The notes under the pieces: generated by a model
Database searches by the model: none
The model's input: the letters and a program-made list of their open reading frames with translations, nothing else
What the model was told of the DNA's origin: nothing
Origin: a virus
Strand: one strand, 5' to 3'
IMG/VR virus record: IMGVR_UViG_3300044638_005512
Coordinates: 1 to 40,048 of that record
DNA length: 40,048 bases
In this document: positions 6,820-15,212 of the stretch, in pieces
How positions within the stretch are numbered: the first letter of the stretch is position 1
Layout of the letters: every line of letters starts with the position of its first letter
Position numbers and translations under genes: made by a program

Positions 6820-9394
6820 CGACGCAGAGTTGGCGTTAATTGAGGTTTTGGAGGATCCTGTGTGGTTGAACGAATTCCTTCGCTCTACAAATAACGGCGA
6901 TATGAACCGTTCAAACTGGCCTTCCGAGGAATTCACTTTTCGCCCTTATCAAAAAGAAATCTTGACCGACCAGACACGACACGTAGTAATCACTGGTGGC
7001 CGAGCAATCGGAAAATGCCAACCAGCCTCCGCTAAGGTTTTTACAAACGAGGGGTATAAAACAATTACGGATCTTCTTAAGAAGCCATCTTTTGTTACCT
7101 ATGGTTATTCCGTGAACGGTGATTTTACACAACGGCGTGCTTTTGTGCGTAAAGACAGGTGGAAGAAGTGCTACTCAATTACTACTAAATCAGGACATAT
7201 GCTTAAGGCAACGGACGTTCATCCTGTAATGACTCCAAAAGGATTTATCTTAATGGCGGATCTTCAAGTCGGTGATTTAGTTGCGGTTATGAATAAATTG
7301 CCAACTGATCACTGCGTCAGTAACACACTGAGTTGGGCGGAACTTCGCATACTTGGTTATTTAGCAGCAGGTAGTATTTACTTCAAGCCCGCAGGAGGCA
7401 TTGTCCCTCGTTACAAGAGAATAGATGCCGAGATTAAAGAGATAGCAAACTCACTGTACCTCAACTATCGTAAAGACAGCGAAGGTCGCGTTTATATAGA
7501 GCGCATGAAGGCTGGCGGAGTCCGTCACTATCTGAATCAGCTCAAGATTGAACTTGGGGCTTACGGCAAAGACTATAGACGAGTTTTTAAACTTGACTGG
7601 CTAAAGACGCAGCGCACTGAAAACATAAAAACGTTTCTCGAGGCTGCTTACGCTCAGCACGGTGAGCTGACTCTCGATCGCGTGGCTATTAAACTGCACA
7701 ACTGGAAATACGTGCAGGACTGGCAAGAACTTCTGCTTTACTTCGGCGTAAAAACGCGATCGTACAAGGTTGCTGATCACGCAGACGAGCATCACATATT
7801 TGACATAGACGACTCACAATGGATTGTTGAATCGTACGACAAAAACGCCGCTCACGTTTTTTGGAACCAGTTCAAAGTTCCCGGAGTTTCGGCATCCATA
7901 AAGGATCCCGCTTTGGTATCGAGTGACTGGTACTGTTGGGAGCCCATTAGTAGTAAGCAGCGCCACGGAATGCAGCTGACATACTCTGTTCATGTTTACC
8001 ACGACGAAACATACATCAGTGAGAATGTTGTTGTGCACAATTCTGTAATTTTAGAAGATCTAATAACTTATCAGGTTCTAAACTCTGCAATCGAGTTTCC
8101 AAAAACTCCAGAACAGCTTATGGTTACGCCTAACAGCAACCAATTGAATCCTATTCTAGACAAAGTTATTTTAAAGTTTACAATTTCCCCGCTGCTTAAG
8201 GACTTTTTGAACAATAACGTAAACCGATCTAAAGGTACGTTAGACTTTCAAATGGGTACTCGAAGACATCGGTTAAATGCGCGTATTGCAGGCAGTCGCG
8301 GTGAAAATAACTTGGTTGGTCTTCACATTCCCAAAATTATGGGAGACGAGTTTCAGCTGTTTCCCATGCCTGCATTTGATCAAATGCAGCCAACGCTAAA
8401 TACCTGGGAACCGAAAGTGGAAGAACGATACTTCGGTGTTCCTAACGGAATGAGAAATACGGCTTTGTATGTCTTAGACGTAAAAACACCAAAGTTTAAG
8501 AAGTACCGTATTCCCGCACCAAATAACCCTTACTTTACAAAAGAGGACTGGGACGATGCTTTGTCTAAATACGGTGGTGAATCTGCAGATATCTTTCAGC
8601 AGTTAATTCTGGGTAAGCACGGATCTCCCTCGTTCCAGGTTATTTCTCGTGATCAAATGAAAATACTGCCGTTTGATTTCTACACGTATCGATACAGTTC
8701 CAACGAAAAAGATAAAGGTAGAACATATCAAGAGGCTTTGCCAGTCGTCAAGATACCCAAGTGCGACAGCGTTATTTTCGCAATAGACACCGGCTTTAGC
8801 GATCCGACAATTATACAAGTAATTGGATTGATTGATAATGTTTGGCATTCGCTGGTTCGTTACAGAATACAGCGTATTGACTATCCGGAACAAGAAAAAA
8901 TTATAGACTACCTCGCGCGCGGGTACAACGCAAGCAGAATCGCCATCGACGTAGGAGCTGGCGGCGGAGGGGCAGGAATTGTACAGAGTCTTAAAACTCG
9001 TCCCGAATTCGCCTCAAGTAATTACGCAGCCAGAATAGAAGCAATTCAGTTCAACGAAAAGGTGGGCGTAGGCTCTATCTCCGACGAACAGGAAATAACT
9101 GAGTCGTTTAAAGCTTGGGCAACCACTGAGTTAATTCGTCAAATTACCAACGGGAATCTTGTATTTTCCGAGGTAGACGCTGAGGGTATTTCACAGTTAG
9201 AGCGCGTAGCTCGACAACGCAGAGCTTCAGGACACATGCACTACTACGTCGTATCCCCACGCGGACACGGTGAGAGTAATGATGACCACATCTACGCAAG
9301 CTATCTTTGTTTTATTGGCGCACTTCGTCTTCCGGTGGTTGCTCCTAAAAGCAACACATTGGCACGATCAGCAGCCTATCACACAGTGAGGTGA
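6800..9394 (+). CDS. terL: Terminase large subunit interrupted by an intein
   Basis: The 864-residue precursor gives a mature terminase of about 522 residues after splicing. The N-extein (1-72) ends in the Walker A motif GGRAIGK; the intein is residues 73-414; the C-extein starts with the Walker A Ser. Walker B is visible as IPKIMGDEFQLF. The C-terminal RNase H-like nuclease shows its acidic motifs in FAIDTGFSDPT, IAIDVGAGGGG and NDDHIYASYL. The enzyme pumps DNA into proheads with ATP and cuts concatemers. SD AGGAGG lies upstream of ATG 6800. The stop overlaps the upstream signals of the portal gene. Confidence 0.95.
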   Translation: MLKAKIDDAELALIEVLEDPVWLNEFLRSTNNGDMNRSNWPSEEFTFRPYQKEILTDQTRHVVITGGRAIGKCQPASAKVFTNEGYKTITDLLKKPSFVTYGYSVNGDFTQRRAFVRKDRWKKCYSITTKSGHMLKATDVHPVMTPKGFILMADLQVGDLVAVMNKLPTDHCVSNTLSWAELRILGYLAAGSIYFKPAGGIVPRYKRIDAEIKEIANSLYLNYRKDSEGRVYIERMKAGGVRHYLNQLKIELGAYGKDYRRVFKLDWLKTQRTENIKTFLEAAYAQHGELTLDRVAIKLHNWKYVQDWQELLLYFGVKTRSYKVADHADEHHIFDIDDSQWIVESYDKNAAHVFWNQFKVPGVSASIKDPALVSSDWYCWEPISSKQRHGMQLTYSVHVYHDETYISENVVVHNSVILEDLITYQVLNSAIEFPKTPEQLMVTPNSNQLNPILDKVILKFTISPLLKDFLNNNVNRSKGTLDFQMGTRRHRLNARIAGSRGENNLVGLHIPKIMGDEFQLFPMPAFDQMQPTLNTWEPKVEERYFGVPNGMRNTALYVLDVKTPKFKKYRIPAPNNPYFTKEDWDDALSKYGGESADIFQQLILGKHGSPSFQVISRDQMKILPFDFYTYRYSSNEKDKGRTYQEALPVVKIPKCDSVIFAIDTGFSDPTIIQVIGLIDNVWHSLVRYRIQRIDYPEQEKIIDYLARGYNASRIAIDVGAGGGGAGIVQSLKTRPEFASSNYAARIEAIQFNEKVGVGSISDEQEITESFKAWATTELIRQITNGNLVFSEVDAEGISQLERVARQRRASGHMHYYVVSPRGHGESNDDHIYASYLCFIGALRLPVVAPKSNTLARSAAYHTVR
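7016..8041 (+). other. Intein in TerL Walker A, with decayed LAGLIDADG region
   Basis: The intein is 342 residues. It starts with Cys (CQPASAKVF) directly after GGRAIGK and ends VVVHN before Ser, the correct ends for protein splicing. Block B is visible as ATDVHPVMT (T-x2-H) and block F as YSVHVYHDETYISEN. The middle has two segments in the position of LAGLIDADG helices, LGYLAAGSIYF and FLEAAYAQHGEL, but the catalytic acidic residues expected at the ends of these helices are absent. The splicing domain looks intact while the homing endonuclease is probably dead. Splicing is needed to rebuild the P-loop. Confidence 0.93.
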
Positions 9395-9396
9395 TT

Positions 9397-10827
9397 ATGA
9401 ATAAATCCTTTTCAAGTAAAGCCGTGGCGGGTTTTTCGCCAAATCCAATTTTTACTTACAATTTAAATGTAGTAGGTTACTACGATCCACTTAATCAACC
9501 GTTCGATAATACGAAGCGGTATACGTATCACGAAATGATTGTTTTTTGTCGGTACTTTTATGAGCGAGACACAATCGCACGTACGGTTATTAACCGACTA
9601 GTCAATCTAGGCGTCACTAAACTTCGAAATAAGAAAACAAGTGATGACGTTAACGCCCTATTTTTTGATGCAGTAGCCGAAAAAATACAACCTTTTCTGA
9701 AGCTAATGGCGACTGAGTATTTTGTACACGGTTTAGTTGTCCCAGGGATTACTTACAAAACAATTATGATGAATAAACTTAATCCAGCACTCGGTCGAAA
9801 AAGAGTAGAAGTACCGGACGAGATGTGGGTGCGGAACGTAGCAAATATTAAACTGCGTAAGCGGCCAACCGGTATGCAACGTGGGATTTACTTACAAATA
9901 CCTGAAGAGGAAGCTACCTTTATCCAGCATAAGGGAAAGCGCTTAGACGGTACAGACGACACGGAAGCATACAAAGAGTTACTTCGACAATCACCTGAAT
10001 ATGTACGCGCTGTGCAGAACGGCCAGCGTATATTCCCGCTTACCGATAGTAGAGCTATTTACGGAGATTTGACTTCGTACACAGACTATCCAGTACCTTA
10101 TCTTCAAAATGCGCTTTCGGCCATGCAGCACAAAGAATACTTGAAAATAATGGACCGCACGATTGTCTCCAGATCTATTGAGCTTCTGCGGCAGGTTAAG
10201 ATAGGCAGCGACGAGTATCCGGCTACCGACGATGACATCGAGGCCACTCAAAAGGCAATCGCGCAGGCATCGGCATCGGGAGATCGAGTTTTTAATTTAT
10301 TTACCAATCACACGGTAGATATCCAATGGGTGCTACCGCCACTTGACGCGTTGCTTAATGAATCTAAGTATGCGGAACCAAACGCAGACATTTTTCTCGC
10401 TATGGGTTTTCCCCGTATTCTTACAGTCGGCGAATCTCTGCGTAGTAACTCTTCAGATAGCCGAATAGCTACCTTAGGTCCGATGTCAACACTTACGGAA
10501 GTTCGCGAACGCATTCTGAGTTGGATTGAGTGGTTCTACGAAGATCTTGCCGAAAGAAATAACATGGCAACCTGGCCCAAACCTTACTTCAGTCCAATTC
10601 AATTTCAGGACATGACCGCTCTAACCCAATTTGCTATTCAAGCTCAGCAGATTGGCGCTATTAGCAAGGATACAATCTCCCAACTTTACGGGACGACTTA
10701 CGAGGAAGAGCAGCAAAAAATAAGTTTTGAGGTACAAGCTGATGACACAAATCAACAAGAACCCGGAACACCAGAAGAACCTGGTAATGTCCCCGGGACA
10801 AGGGTACAGCCTCCGGAAGAGCAATGA
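9397..10827 (+). CDS. Portal protein
   Basis: The 476-residue protein follows TerL immediately, the usual place of the portal, the dodecameric ring through which DNA enters the head. Its N-terminal third (YERDTIARTVINRLVNLGV) and long helical C-terminal region (WIEWFYEDLAERN, then ALTQFAIQAQQIGAISKDTISQLYG) match the portal pattern, in which a stem/wing is followed by a helical segment ending in a TISxxYG-type motif. The tail is Pro/Glu/Gln-rich and disordered. ATG 9397 is chosen over GTG 9391 because GAGGTG is spaced 5 nt from it. Its 3' end overlaps the amidase gene. Confidence 0.85.
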   Translation: MNKSFSSKAVAGFSPNPIFTYNLNVVGYYDPLNQPFDNTKRYTYHEMIVFCRYFYERDTIARTVINRLVNLGVTKLRNKKTSDDVNALFFDAVAEKIQPFLKLMATEYFVHGLVVPGITYKTIMMNKLNPALGRKRVEVPDEMWVRNVANIKLRKRPTGMQRGIYLQIPEEEATFIQHKGKRLDGTDDTEAYKELLRQSPEYVRAVQNGQRIFPLTDSRAIYGDLTSYTDYPVPYLQNALSAMQHKEYLKIMDRTIVSRSIELLRQVKIGSDEYPATDDDIEATQKAIAQASASGDRVFNLFTNHTVDIQWVLPPLDALLNESKYAEPNADIFLAMGFPRILTVGESLRSNSSDSRIATLGPMSTLTEVRERILSWIEWFYEDLAERNNMATWPKPYFSPIQFQDMTALTQFAIQAQQIGAISKDTISQLYGTTYEEEQQKISFEVQADDTNQQEPGTPEEPGNVPGTRVQPPEEQ

Positions 10828-11455
10828 TCCCTACAAATCGTTTGTTGTGCACACCACGAACGGTGCACCGAATTCACGCAGCCTGGCTGAGCTTTCCTTT
10901 CTTGTCAAATCCCCTAACGTGTCTGCTCATTACTTAGTTGGAAAAGACGGCACCATTTATCAAATACTGGCGCCAGAAAACTATGTAGCATGGCATGCAG
11001 GTGAGGTTAGTAAGGACGCATACAGTAATTTTAGTTCAATAGGTGTGGAAGTGCATTTTACTCCTAAAGAAATTAGTTGGAACGGGTTTATGTACGCGGG
11101 GTTAACACGTTTAGCACGCGTTTATTCCAATCTCGAGATGGTGACACATCGATTTATTGCTCGCCCGGCCGGTAGAAAAATTGATCCTTCCGGATTTACA
11201 GACGCACAGTTTAAGCAGTGGTCATCTAACTTAAACAAGGAATATCGATTAGCCAAACTGACTGTTAACTGCAATGTACGAAGCCGGGCAGAATTTGGTA
11301 ACAATATTATTGGAGTTTATCCGAAAGGCTCGGTTGTTGTTGTAGACAAGAATCCAACTGAAGGGGCAAGTTACAATAACAACAATTTGTGGTATAATGC
11401 TAACTGGGCTGGATACATACACGCATCTCTAATTGAATTAGGAGAAACTGTATGA
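10787..11455 (+). CDS. N-acetylmuramoyl-L-alanine amidase (endolysin) with SH3-like tail
   Basis: An Amidase_2/PGRP-type zinc amidase that cuts between muramic acid and the stem peptide. Zinc ligands are visible: His in FVVHTTNG, His in VTHRFIARP, and Asp in the RKIDPSGF motif that closes the site. The sequence SAHYLVGKDGTIYQ and the WHAG motif are family hallmarks. The C-terminal ~70 residues (CNVRSRAEFG to WYNANWAGYI) look like a bacterial SH3 cell-wall-binding domain. The start is uncertain: candidates are TTG 10727, ATG 10742 and ATG 10787. I give 10787 because it keeps the whole domain and limits overlap with the portal gene. There is no signal peptide. Confidence 0.88.
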   Translation: MSPGQGYSLRKSNDPYKSFVVHTTNGAPNSRSLAELSFLVKSPNVSAHYLVGKDGTIYQILAPENYVAWHAGEVSKDAYSNFSSIGVEVHFTPKEISWNGFMYAGLTRLARVYSNLEMVTHRFIARPAGRKIDPSGFTDAQFKQWSSNLNKEYRLAKLTVNCNVRSRAEFGNNIIGVYPKGSVVVVDKNPTEGASYNNNNLWYNANWAGYIHASLIELGETV

Positions 11456-11778
11456 GCGAAGAAAGCACAATGCCTGCAATTGTTAGCGCACTTGTAACGC
11501 TGCTTCTCGCCTGGGTTGGCTTTAAGAAAAGCAGTCAGGACGCAAACACAAAGTTTCAAGAAAGCTTACTCTCTCGTATAGAGTCGCTTGAAAATGATAA
11601 CGAGTCTCTTCGGAAAAAGAACGAAGAACTACTTAGCGACAATCTGCAAGAGCGCCAAAAACAAATGGAACTTGAGCAGAAGATACAGCAGATGGAGCAC
11701 GAAAAATTACGAATGCTCGATCGTATTCAAGACTTGGAGATGAAAGTTAAGAATCTTATTGACTCGCGAACGAGTTAA
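11452..11778 (+). CDS. Membrane-anchored coiled-coil protein, lysis cassette
   Basis: The 108-residue protein has one N-terminal membrane segment (about residues 8-23, AIVSALVTLLLAWVGF) followed by a long charged coiled coil (about 35-105). It overlaps the amidase gene by 4 nt (ATGA), so it is coupled to it. Small membrane/coiled-coil proteins in this position often act as holin partners or lysis regulators. That role is inferred from context; the sequence supports only membrane anchoring and oligomerisation. Confidence 0.75.
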   Translation: MSEESTMPAIVSALVTLLLAWVGFKKSSQDANTKFQESLLSRIESLENDNESLRKKNEELLSDNLQERQKQMELEQKIQQMEHEKLRMLDRIQDLEMKVKNLIDSRTS

Positions 11779-11831
11779 TTAGTTCAATTTTCACTTAAGT
11801 ATATTTTATTCGGTTATAGGAGAACATCTTT

Positions 11832-12269
11832 ATGGAATCTCAATCAATGGAAAACCTGTACACAGTTCTTATCGGTATTGTCATCCCTGTGTTTGTTTCG
11901 CGGCTTAAGAAGACATCCTGGTCCAGTCAGTTTAAGTTTTTGGTGGCTTTTCTGTTTTCAATTGCAGCTTCTGCGGTTGTACCAATGGCTCAGCTTTTGG
12001 CAGTCGGTACATTTGACTTCGGTAACTTGCTTACGTCGCTCACTGTGATTTTTACAACTTCTCAGGTTGTGTATCAAGGTGTATTTAAGATGCTGCATGC
12101 CGAGGAGATTGTTAATCCGCAGGCGGCACTTCTTTCACTGATTAAGGAAGAGGTTTCAATGTACATTGACACCCTTGATGAGCGCGACGTTAAAAATGTG
12201 CTTAATCCGGCTACTTCGGCTTCGCTGGAGATTGACATTAAGCAAGTCGACGATTCAGAAGACGCGTAA
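11832..12269 (+). CDS. Holin candidate with three membrane segments
   Basis: The 145-residue protein has three hydrophobic segments (about residues 9-25, 34-57 and 64-82), a charged soluble C-terminus and a good SD (AGGAG) upstream. The topology and the place right after the amidase gene suggest the holin that lets the endolysin reach the wall. Tail ends are acidic (DIKQVDDSEDA). No catalytic motif is present. An alternative is a membrane protein of the tail or of superinfection exclusion. Confidence 0.7.
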   Translation: MESQSMENLYTVLIGIVIPVFVSRLKKTSWSSQFKFLVAFLFSIAASAVVPMAQLLAVGTFDFGNLLTSLTVIFTTSQVVYQGVFKMLHAEEIVNPQAALLSLIKEEVSMYIDTLDERDVKNVLNPATSASLEIDIKQVDDSEDA

Positions 12270-12318
12270 ACACGACAGACAACGACAAAGTGATCTGAGG
12301 CACGTTCCGCATAGCTAG

Positions 12319-12347
12319 TTGCTTTGCTTTTACCGCTGTGATATACT
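12319..12347 (+). promoter_or_regulatory. Sigma-70-type promoter
   Basis: TTGCTT, 17-nt spacer, TATACT. It lies in the 96-nt gap after the holin-like gene and just upstream of the AT-hook gene, whose SD (AGGAGG) begins about 8 nt after the -10 box. The leader would therefore be very short. Confidence 0.55.
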
Positions 12348-12365
12348 CCGTTAATAGGAGGTGAC

Positions 12366-12557
12366 ATGGACTACTCAAAAGCGTGGTTGGTGACGAAGCG
12401 AGATGGAACACAGTGTGTGATGAGGACTTTCTCCCCATCAGCGACTCTGTATAATGCGGATGGTTCTCTGGCAAAAGAAGTATCTGAGGAAGAAGCAAAA
12501 GCACCAAAAGCAAAAAAGCGAGGGCGGCCCAGGAAGGACAAGGATAATGGTGCTTAA
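12366..12557 (+). CDS. Small AT-hook protein
   Basis: A 63-residue protein with perfect SD (AGGAGG) and a promoter in front. The C-terminus contains KKRGRPRK, an AT-hook that binds the minor groove of AT-rich DNA. The first half is short and unstructured-looking with no known domain. A role in DNA compaction or regulation is possible. Its end overlaps the start of the transglycosylase-like gene by 11 nt. Confidence 0.75.
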   Translation: MDYSKAWLVTKRDGTQCVMRTFSPSATLYNADGSLAKEVSEEEAKAPKAKKRGRPRKDKDNGA

Positions 12558-12978
12558 ACTACTAACAATAATTACACTGGCCTGCAGCATGGAATGCTCA
12601 ACAATTGAGGTAACCCCGCAGGCGGCCGCGATAGCCGCCTGCGAGTCAGGAAACACAAAAACTCTGGGCAGCGTGTCGTGGAGAGCTTCAAACTTTAACG
12701 ACAACGGCACAGTCGACACCGGTGCGTTTCAATTCAACTCCTACTGGATGTGGAATTTGGAAAAACCGTGGATGCTGAAAAAAGCGTTCGGTGAGCAATG
12801 GGAAGATGTGATCTGGGAATACAGGTCTGCCGGATCGGCCCCTGAGCATATTCAGTATGAAATGTTCAGATCTGTCTGGAACGACGGTAAAGGGTGGAAG
12901 CATTGGAAGGCATCGCAGAAGTGTTGGTCACAGTGGATGTACATAAATTCGGACGGTATTGCAACATGGAGGGATTGA
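12547..12978 (+). CDS. Secreted transglycosylase/Rpf-like wall enzyme
   Basis: The 143-residue protein from ATG 12547 has an N-terminal signal (hydrophobic VLKLLTIITLACS), then AAIAACESGN with the catalytic Glu pattern of lytic transglycosylases and resuscitation-promoting-factor domains, followed by DTGAFQFNSYWMW, the usual substrate-binding segment. The start overlaps the AT-hook gene. The frame is open further upstream, but that part has no SD. The enzyme would cleave glycan strands during entry or lysis. Cysteine in LACS could be a lipobox, but the motif is not ideal. Confidence 0.75.
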   Translation: MVLKLLTIITLACSMECSTIEVTPQAAAIAACESGNTKTLGSVSWRASNFNDNGTVDTGAFQFNSYWMWNLEKPWMLKKAFGEQWEDVIWEYRSAGSAPEHIQYEMFRSVWNDGKGWKHWKASQKCWSQWMYINSDGIATWRD

Positions 12979-13749
12979 GTGAAGATACGGTACTGCATAC
13001 TTACTCTTAATCAGTTTGAATGGGTAGTGGACCAACACTTACCCAGTCTGGATCCGTCACTAATTGACGGCGTGCACATTCACATTAGTGAGGTAGGTGC
13101 ACTGACGTACAACAACGCGGAGATTGCCGATCCCTTCGATGTTCCCGAGTTGATTACACAGATGAACAGGTTCTCGGAATGTAAAGTCTCTGTGTCTTTA
13201 AACAACTTGGGAGTTGCTAATGGATGGAATCATTTTATCAAAGAAGCAGCACGCGACGGTTTTGACGCAGTTGTTGTCGCTAACGATGACATTATTCTTT
13301 ATCCCGGCGTACTTGATCGATTTGTAGAGCAGATGAGAGAGCACGACTTTGTGTGCTTTTCCGGTCAGAACGCGTTTTCTTTCTACGGTATGCACACACG
13401 TCTTTTTGAAAAGGTGGGGGAGTTTGATGAGAACTTTTGGCCAGCTTATTTTGAAGACAACGACTATCACTATCGAATGAAGTTAATGGGTTTGCCTACT
13501 GCTTACGTAGAAGATCCTTCCTACTTTCATCGTGTAAGCGCCACGCTTACGGCTTTTGATTTTCAGCGGAAGATGATGCATCATCACAACTTCCGAAAGA
13601 ACACAGAGTACTTTGTAAGAAAATGGGGAGGAATGCCGCATGAAGAAACCTACACAATCCCCTTTGGTTATCAAGACGCTGATAACTCTGAAAGCGAATT
13701 TGCTCAAGCAGCCTTTGACCGATTTAAATCGTCTTCTGCTGAAGATTGA
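12979..13749 (+). CDS. GT-A family glycosyltransferase
   Basis: A 256-residue protein starting at GTG 12979, just after the previous stop, with SD GGAGGG. It has the GT2-like architecture: N-terminal strand RYCILTLNQ, an NNLGVANGWN nucleotide-binding segment, the DxD-type motif VANDDIIL (about residue 100) and the acceptor-side motif GEFDENFWPAYFEDNDYHYRM. Targets could be virion proteins, modified DNA bases or host surface sugars; the sequence does not decide. A second GT-A enzyme lies at 34559-35116. The 3' end overlaps the next small gene by 110 nt. Confidence 0.85.
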   Translation: MKIRYCILTLNQFEWVVDQHLPSLDPSLIDGVHIHISEVGALTYNNAEIADPFDVPELITQMNRFSECKVSVSLNNLGVANGWNHFIKEAARDGFDAVVVANDDIILYPGVLDRFVEQMREHDFVCFSGQNAFSFYGMHTRLFEKVGEFDENFWPAYFEDNDYHYRMKLMGLPTAYVEDPSYFHRVSATLTAFDFQRKMMHHHNFRKNTEYFVRKWGGMPHEETYTIPFGYQDADNSESEFAQAAFDRFKSSSAED

Positions 13750-13903
13750 AAGATCGCTAGGAAGTGTTGGATTCACCACAGTTTCCGATAATACGCTTAT
13801 TTGGCAAATTTATGCGGATAACTATGATAAAAACCTGTGGGATACAGTTTCTTTAGGAAACGACGTCGAAGTTTATGTACAGCAGATCGATCGAGTTTGG
13901 TAA
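13640..13903 (+). CDS. Unknown small protein overlapping the glycosyltransferase
   Basis: An 87-residue frame that starts within the last 110 nt of the glycosyltransferase gene, with GGAGG 9 nt upstream of its ATG. The part outside the overlap is only about 50 codons (for example NTLIWQIYADNYDKNLWDTV). No domain is recognised. Such a long overlap is unusual here, so the true start may be further downstream at a non-ATG codon. Confidence 0.5.
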   Translation: MKKPTQSPLVIKTLITLKANLLKQPLTDLNRLLLKIERSLGSVGFTTVSDNTLIWQIYADNYDKNLWDTVSLGNDVEVYVQQIDRVW

Positions 13904-13922
13904 ATTAGCTAAGGAGACTACT

Positions 13923-14180
13923 ATGAGTAACGTCTACTACGAAGAAATTCCGGGAACTCCTTTTGGTGTTTTGGTACTACCTGATATTTCCGGTGGTTAC
14001 CGCTGGTTTATTGCTCAGGGGGATGTAGATTTGTCAGACAATGAGTTTATTATGGAATGTCAGGAAACCTACAGCACCCCGTATGAGGCAGTTGAGGCAG
14101 CGCTTAAAGAAGCAGCTGCGGGATACGCTCGGTGGTCCGGAATCTTTGAGACTAAGCTTAAAGAATGGGTCTCTAACTAA
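13923..14180 (+). CDS. Unknown small acidic protein
   Basis: An 85-residue protein starting at ATG 13923 with SD AAGGAG. It is acidic and aromatic-rich, and its C-terminal part is predicted helical (AVEAALKEAAAGYARW). No family is recognised. It is the last gene before a strong terminator, so it ends a transcription unit. Confidence 0.7.
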   Translation: MSNVYYEEIPGTPFGVLVLPDISGGYRWFIAQGDVDLSDNEFIMECQETYSTPYEAVEAALKEAAAGYARWSGIFETKLKEWVSN

Positions 14181-14192
14181 TAGGTAAGGGAA

Positions 14193-14227
14193 GAGGGTGT
14201 AGCTGCATAAGCTACACCCTCTTTTTT
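14193..14227. terminator. Bidirectional intrinsic terminator
   Basis: GAGGGTGTAGCT pairs with AGCTACACCCTC around a 5-nt loop (12 bp) and is followed by six T. A's precede the stem, so it can also end the leftward transcript of the gene at 14226-14570. It lies exactly between two converging genes. Confidence 0.9.
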
Positions 14228-14570
14228 AGTTTGGATGTTCGGCAGTAACTAAATAAACATCCTCAGCAAGCACTGCTTTAAGCTTTTTCTGAATGCTCTC
14301 GCGGTTGCCCCAATACTTTAAAGCAATCCTTGCGGATTCTTCGTCGTACAAAATAACTTTAAATACGTTCAGCGGGTCGTTAAATAAAACGTATTCAGCG
14401 AGTACCGGCAAAATGTCAATCTTCCAATGTTGAGGCAGTCCTGGTGCCGTAAAACTAGCGGTCCAGCCAGGAAACGCCCAGTTCTGCGAATCGGCTTTCG
14501 ACAGCTTGTCAGTCAAAAAAAGTGTACGTTCGAGCGGTATGATCAAAGTAGACTCAAAATAATCAGTCAT
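14226..14570 (-). CDS. Unknown protein, lone leftward gene
   Basis: A 114-residue protein on the minus strand inside a long rightward block, with a very strong SD (AAGGGGGG). It is bounded by the terminator on its 3' side and by a promoter region for the next rightward gene on its 5' side. TATACT on the minus strand near 14604-14609 may be its -10. No domain is recognised. Being a single gene with its own orientation and signals suggests a recently inserted or separately regulated accessory gene. Confidence 0.7.
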   Translation of the reverse strand: MTDYFESTLIIPLERTLFLTDKLSKADSQNWAFPGWTASFTAPGLPQHWKIDILPVLAEYVLFNDPLNVFKVILYDEESARIALKYWGNRESIQKKLKAVLAEDVYLVTAEHPN

Positions 14571-14617
14571 ATTTCCCCCCTTTCCGGTAACTCCGGTATT
14601 CTTTAGTATAGCACGAC

Positions 14618-14646
14618 TTGATTTTATTGTAGGATTGACGTATTAT
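14618..14646 (+). promoter_or_regulatory. Sigma-70-type promoter
   Basis: TTGATT, 17-nt spacer, TATTAT. It restarts rightward transcription after the terminator and would give a leader of about 35 nt to the gene at 14688. Confidence 0.6.
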
Positions 14647-14687
14647 CTTATTGGTTAACTTGCGCGTTTTGCACAAAGGAGTAAGTA

Positions 14688-14933
14688 ATGCAGTTTGATC
14701 AGAATCTGCCAAACCCATGGCCCGACGATTTGTACTGGTTTGACCTGTACGATCGGTTCCCTTTACTCGTCAGGTACAGAAGTTTTTACTCGACTGACTT
14801 TCAAAGTAGAGAGGACAACGTGCAAGTATGGTATTACGGTAAGTATGCCAGTATGGATGCAACTCCGGAAAATCATATTGACGTAGTGAATCGACTTCTG
14901 GTACACTTGGAAGCGAGTGAATTCTTACAGTGA
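14688..14933 (+). CDS. Unknown small protein, first gene of a new unit
   Basis: An 81-residue aromatic-rich protein (DDLYWFDLYDRFPLLVRYRSFY) with SD AAGGAG and a promoter 40 nt upstream. No family is recognised. The next gene begins 8 nt after its stop, so they are likely co-translated. Confidence 0.7.
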   Translation: MQFDQNLPNPWPDDLYWFDLYDRFPLLVRYRSFYSTDFQSREDNVQVWYYGKYASMDATPENHIDVVNRLLVHLEASEFLQ

Positions 14934-14941
14934 GGTGTTTT

Positions 14942-15187
14942 ATGGAAGAGAATGTATTGCCACAGGGCGAAGTACGGATTGAATATCCGTTTCCATCCTG
15001 CCCGTTGGGATTCGCGCTATTTACTCACGCGGTAAACAGCTATGAATTGTGTCTTGTTGAAGTCATAACCACGCAGATCTTGCTACGAATTGGCACTTTC
15101 GAAACGATAGCCGAGGTGCAAGAAGAATACAGGAACTTTGTCGACACGTTTGCAGTTTCTATGCGCCAGATTGATTGGAACGATTAA
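14942..15187 (+). CDS. Unknown small protein
   Basis: An 81-residue protein. ATG 14942 is chosen because GAGGTG is correctly spaced from it; the in-frame GTG at 14930 overlaps the previous stop and lacks an SD. No domain is seen. It is acidic, with a hydrophobic centre (LVEVITTQILLRIGTF) too short and charged at its ends to be a clear membrane segment. Confidence 0.65.
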   Translation: MEENVLPQGEVRIEYPFPSCPLGFALFTHAVNSYELCLVEVITTQILLRIGTFETIAEVQEEYRNFVDTFAVSMRQIDWND

Positions 15188-15212
15188 GGCGATTACGCTG
15201 AAAGGAACAGGA

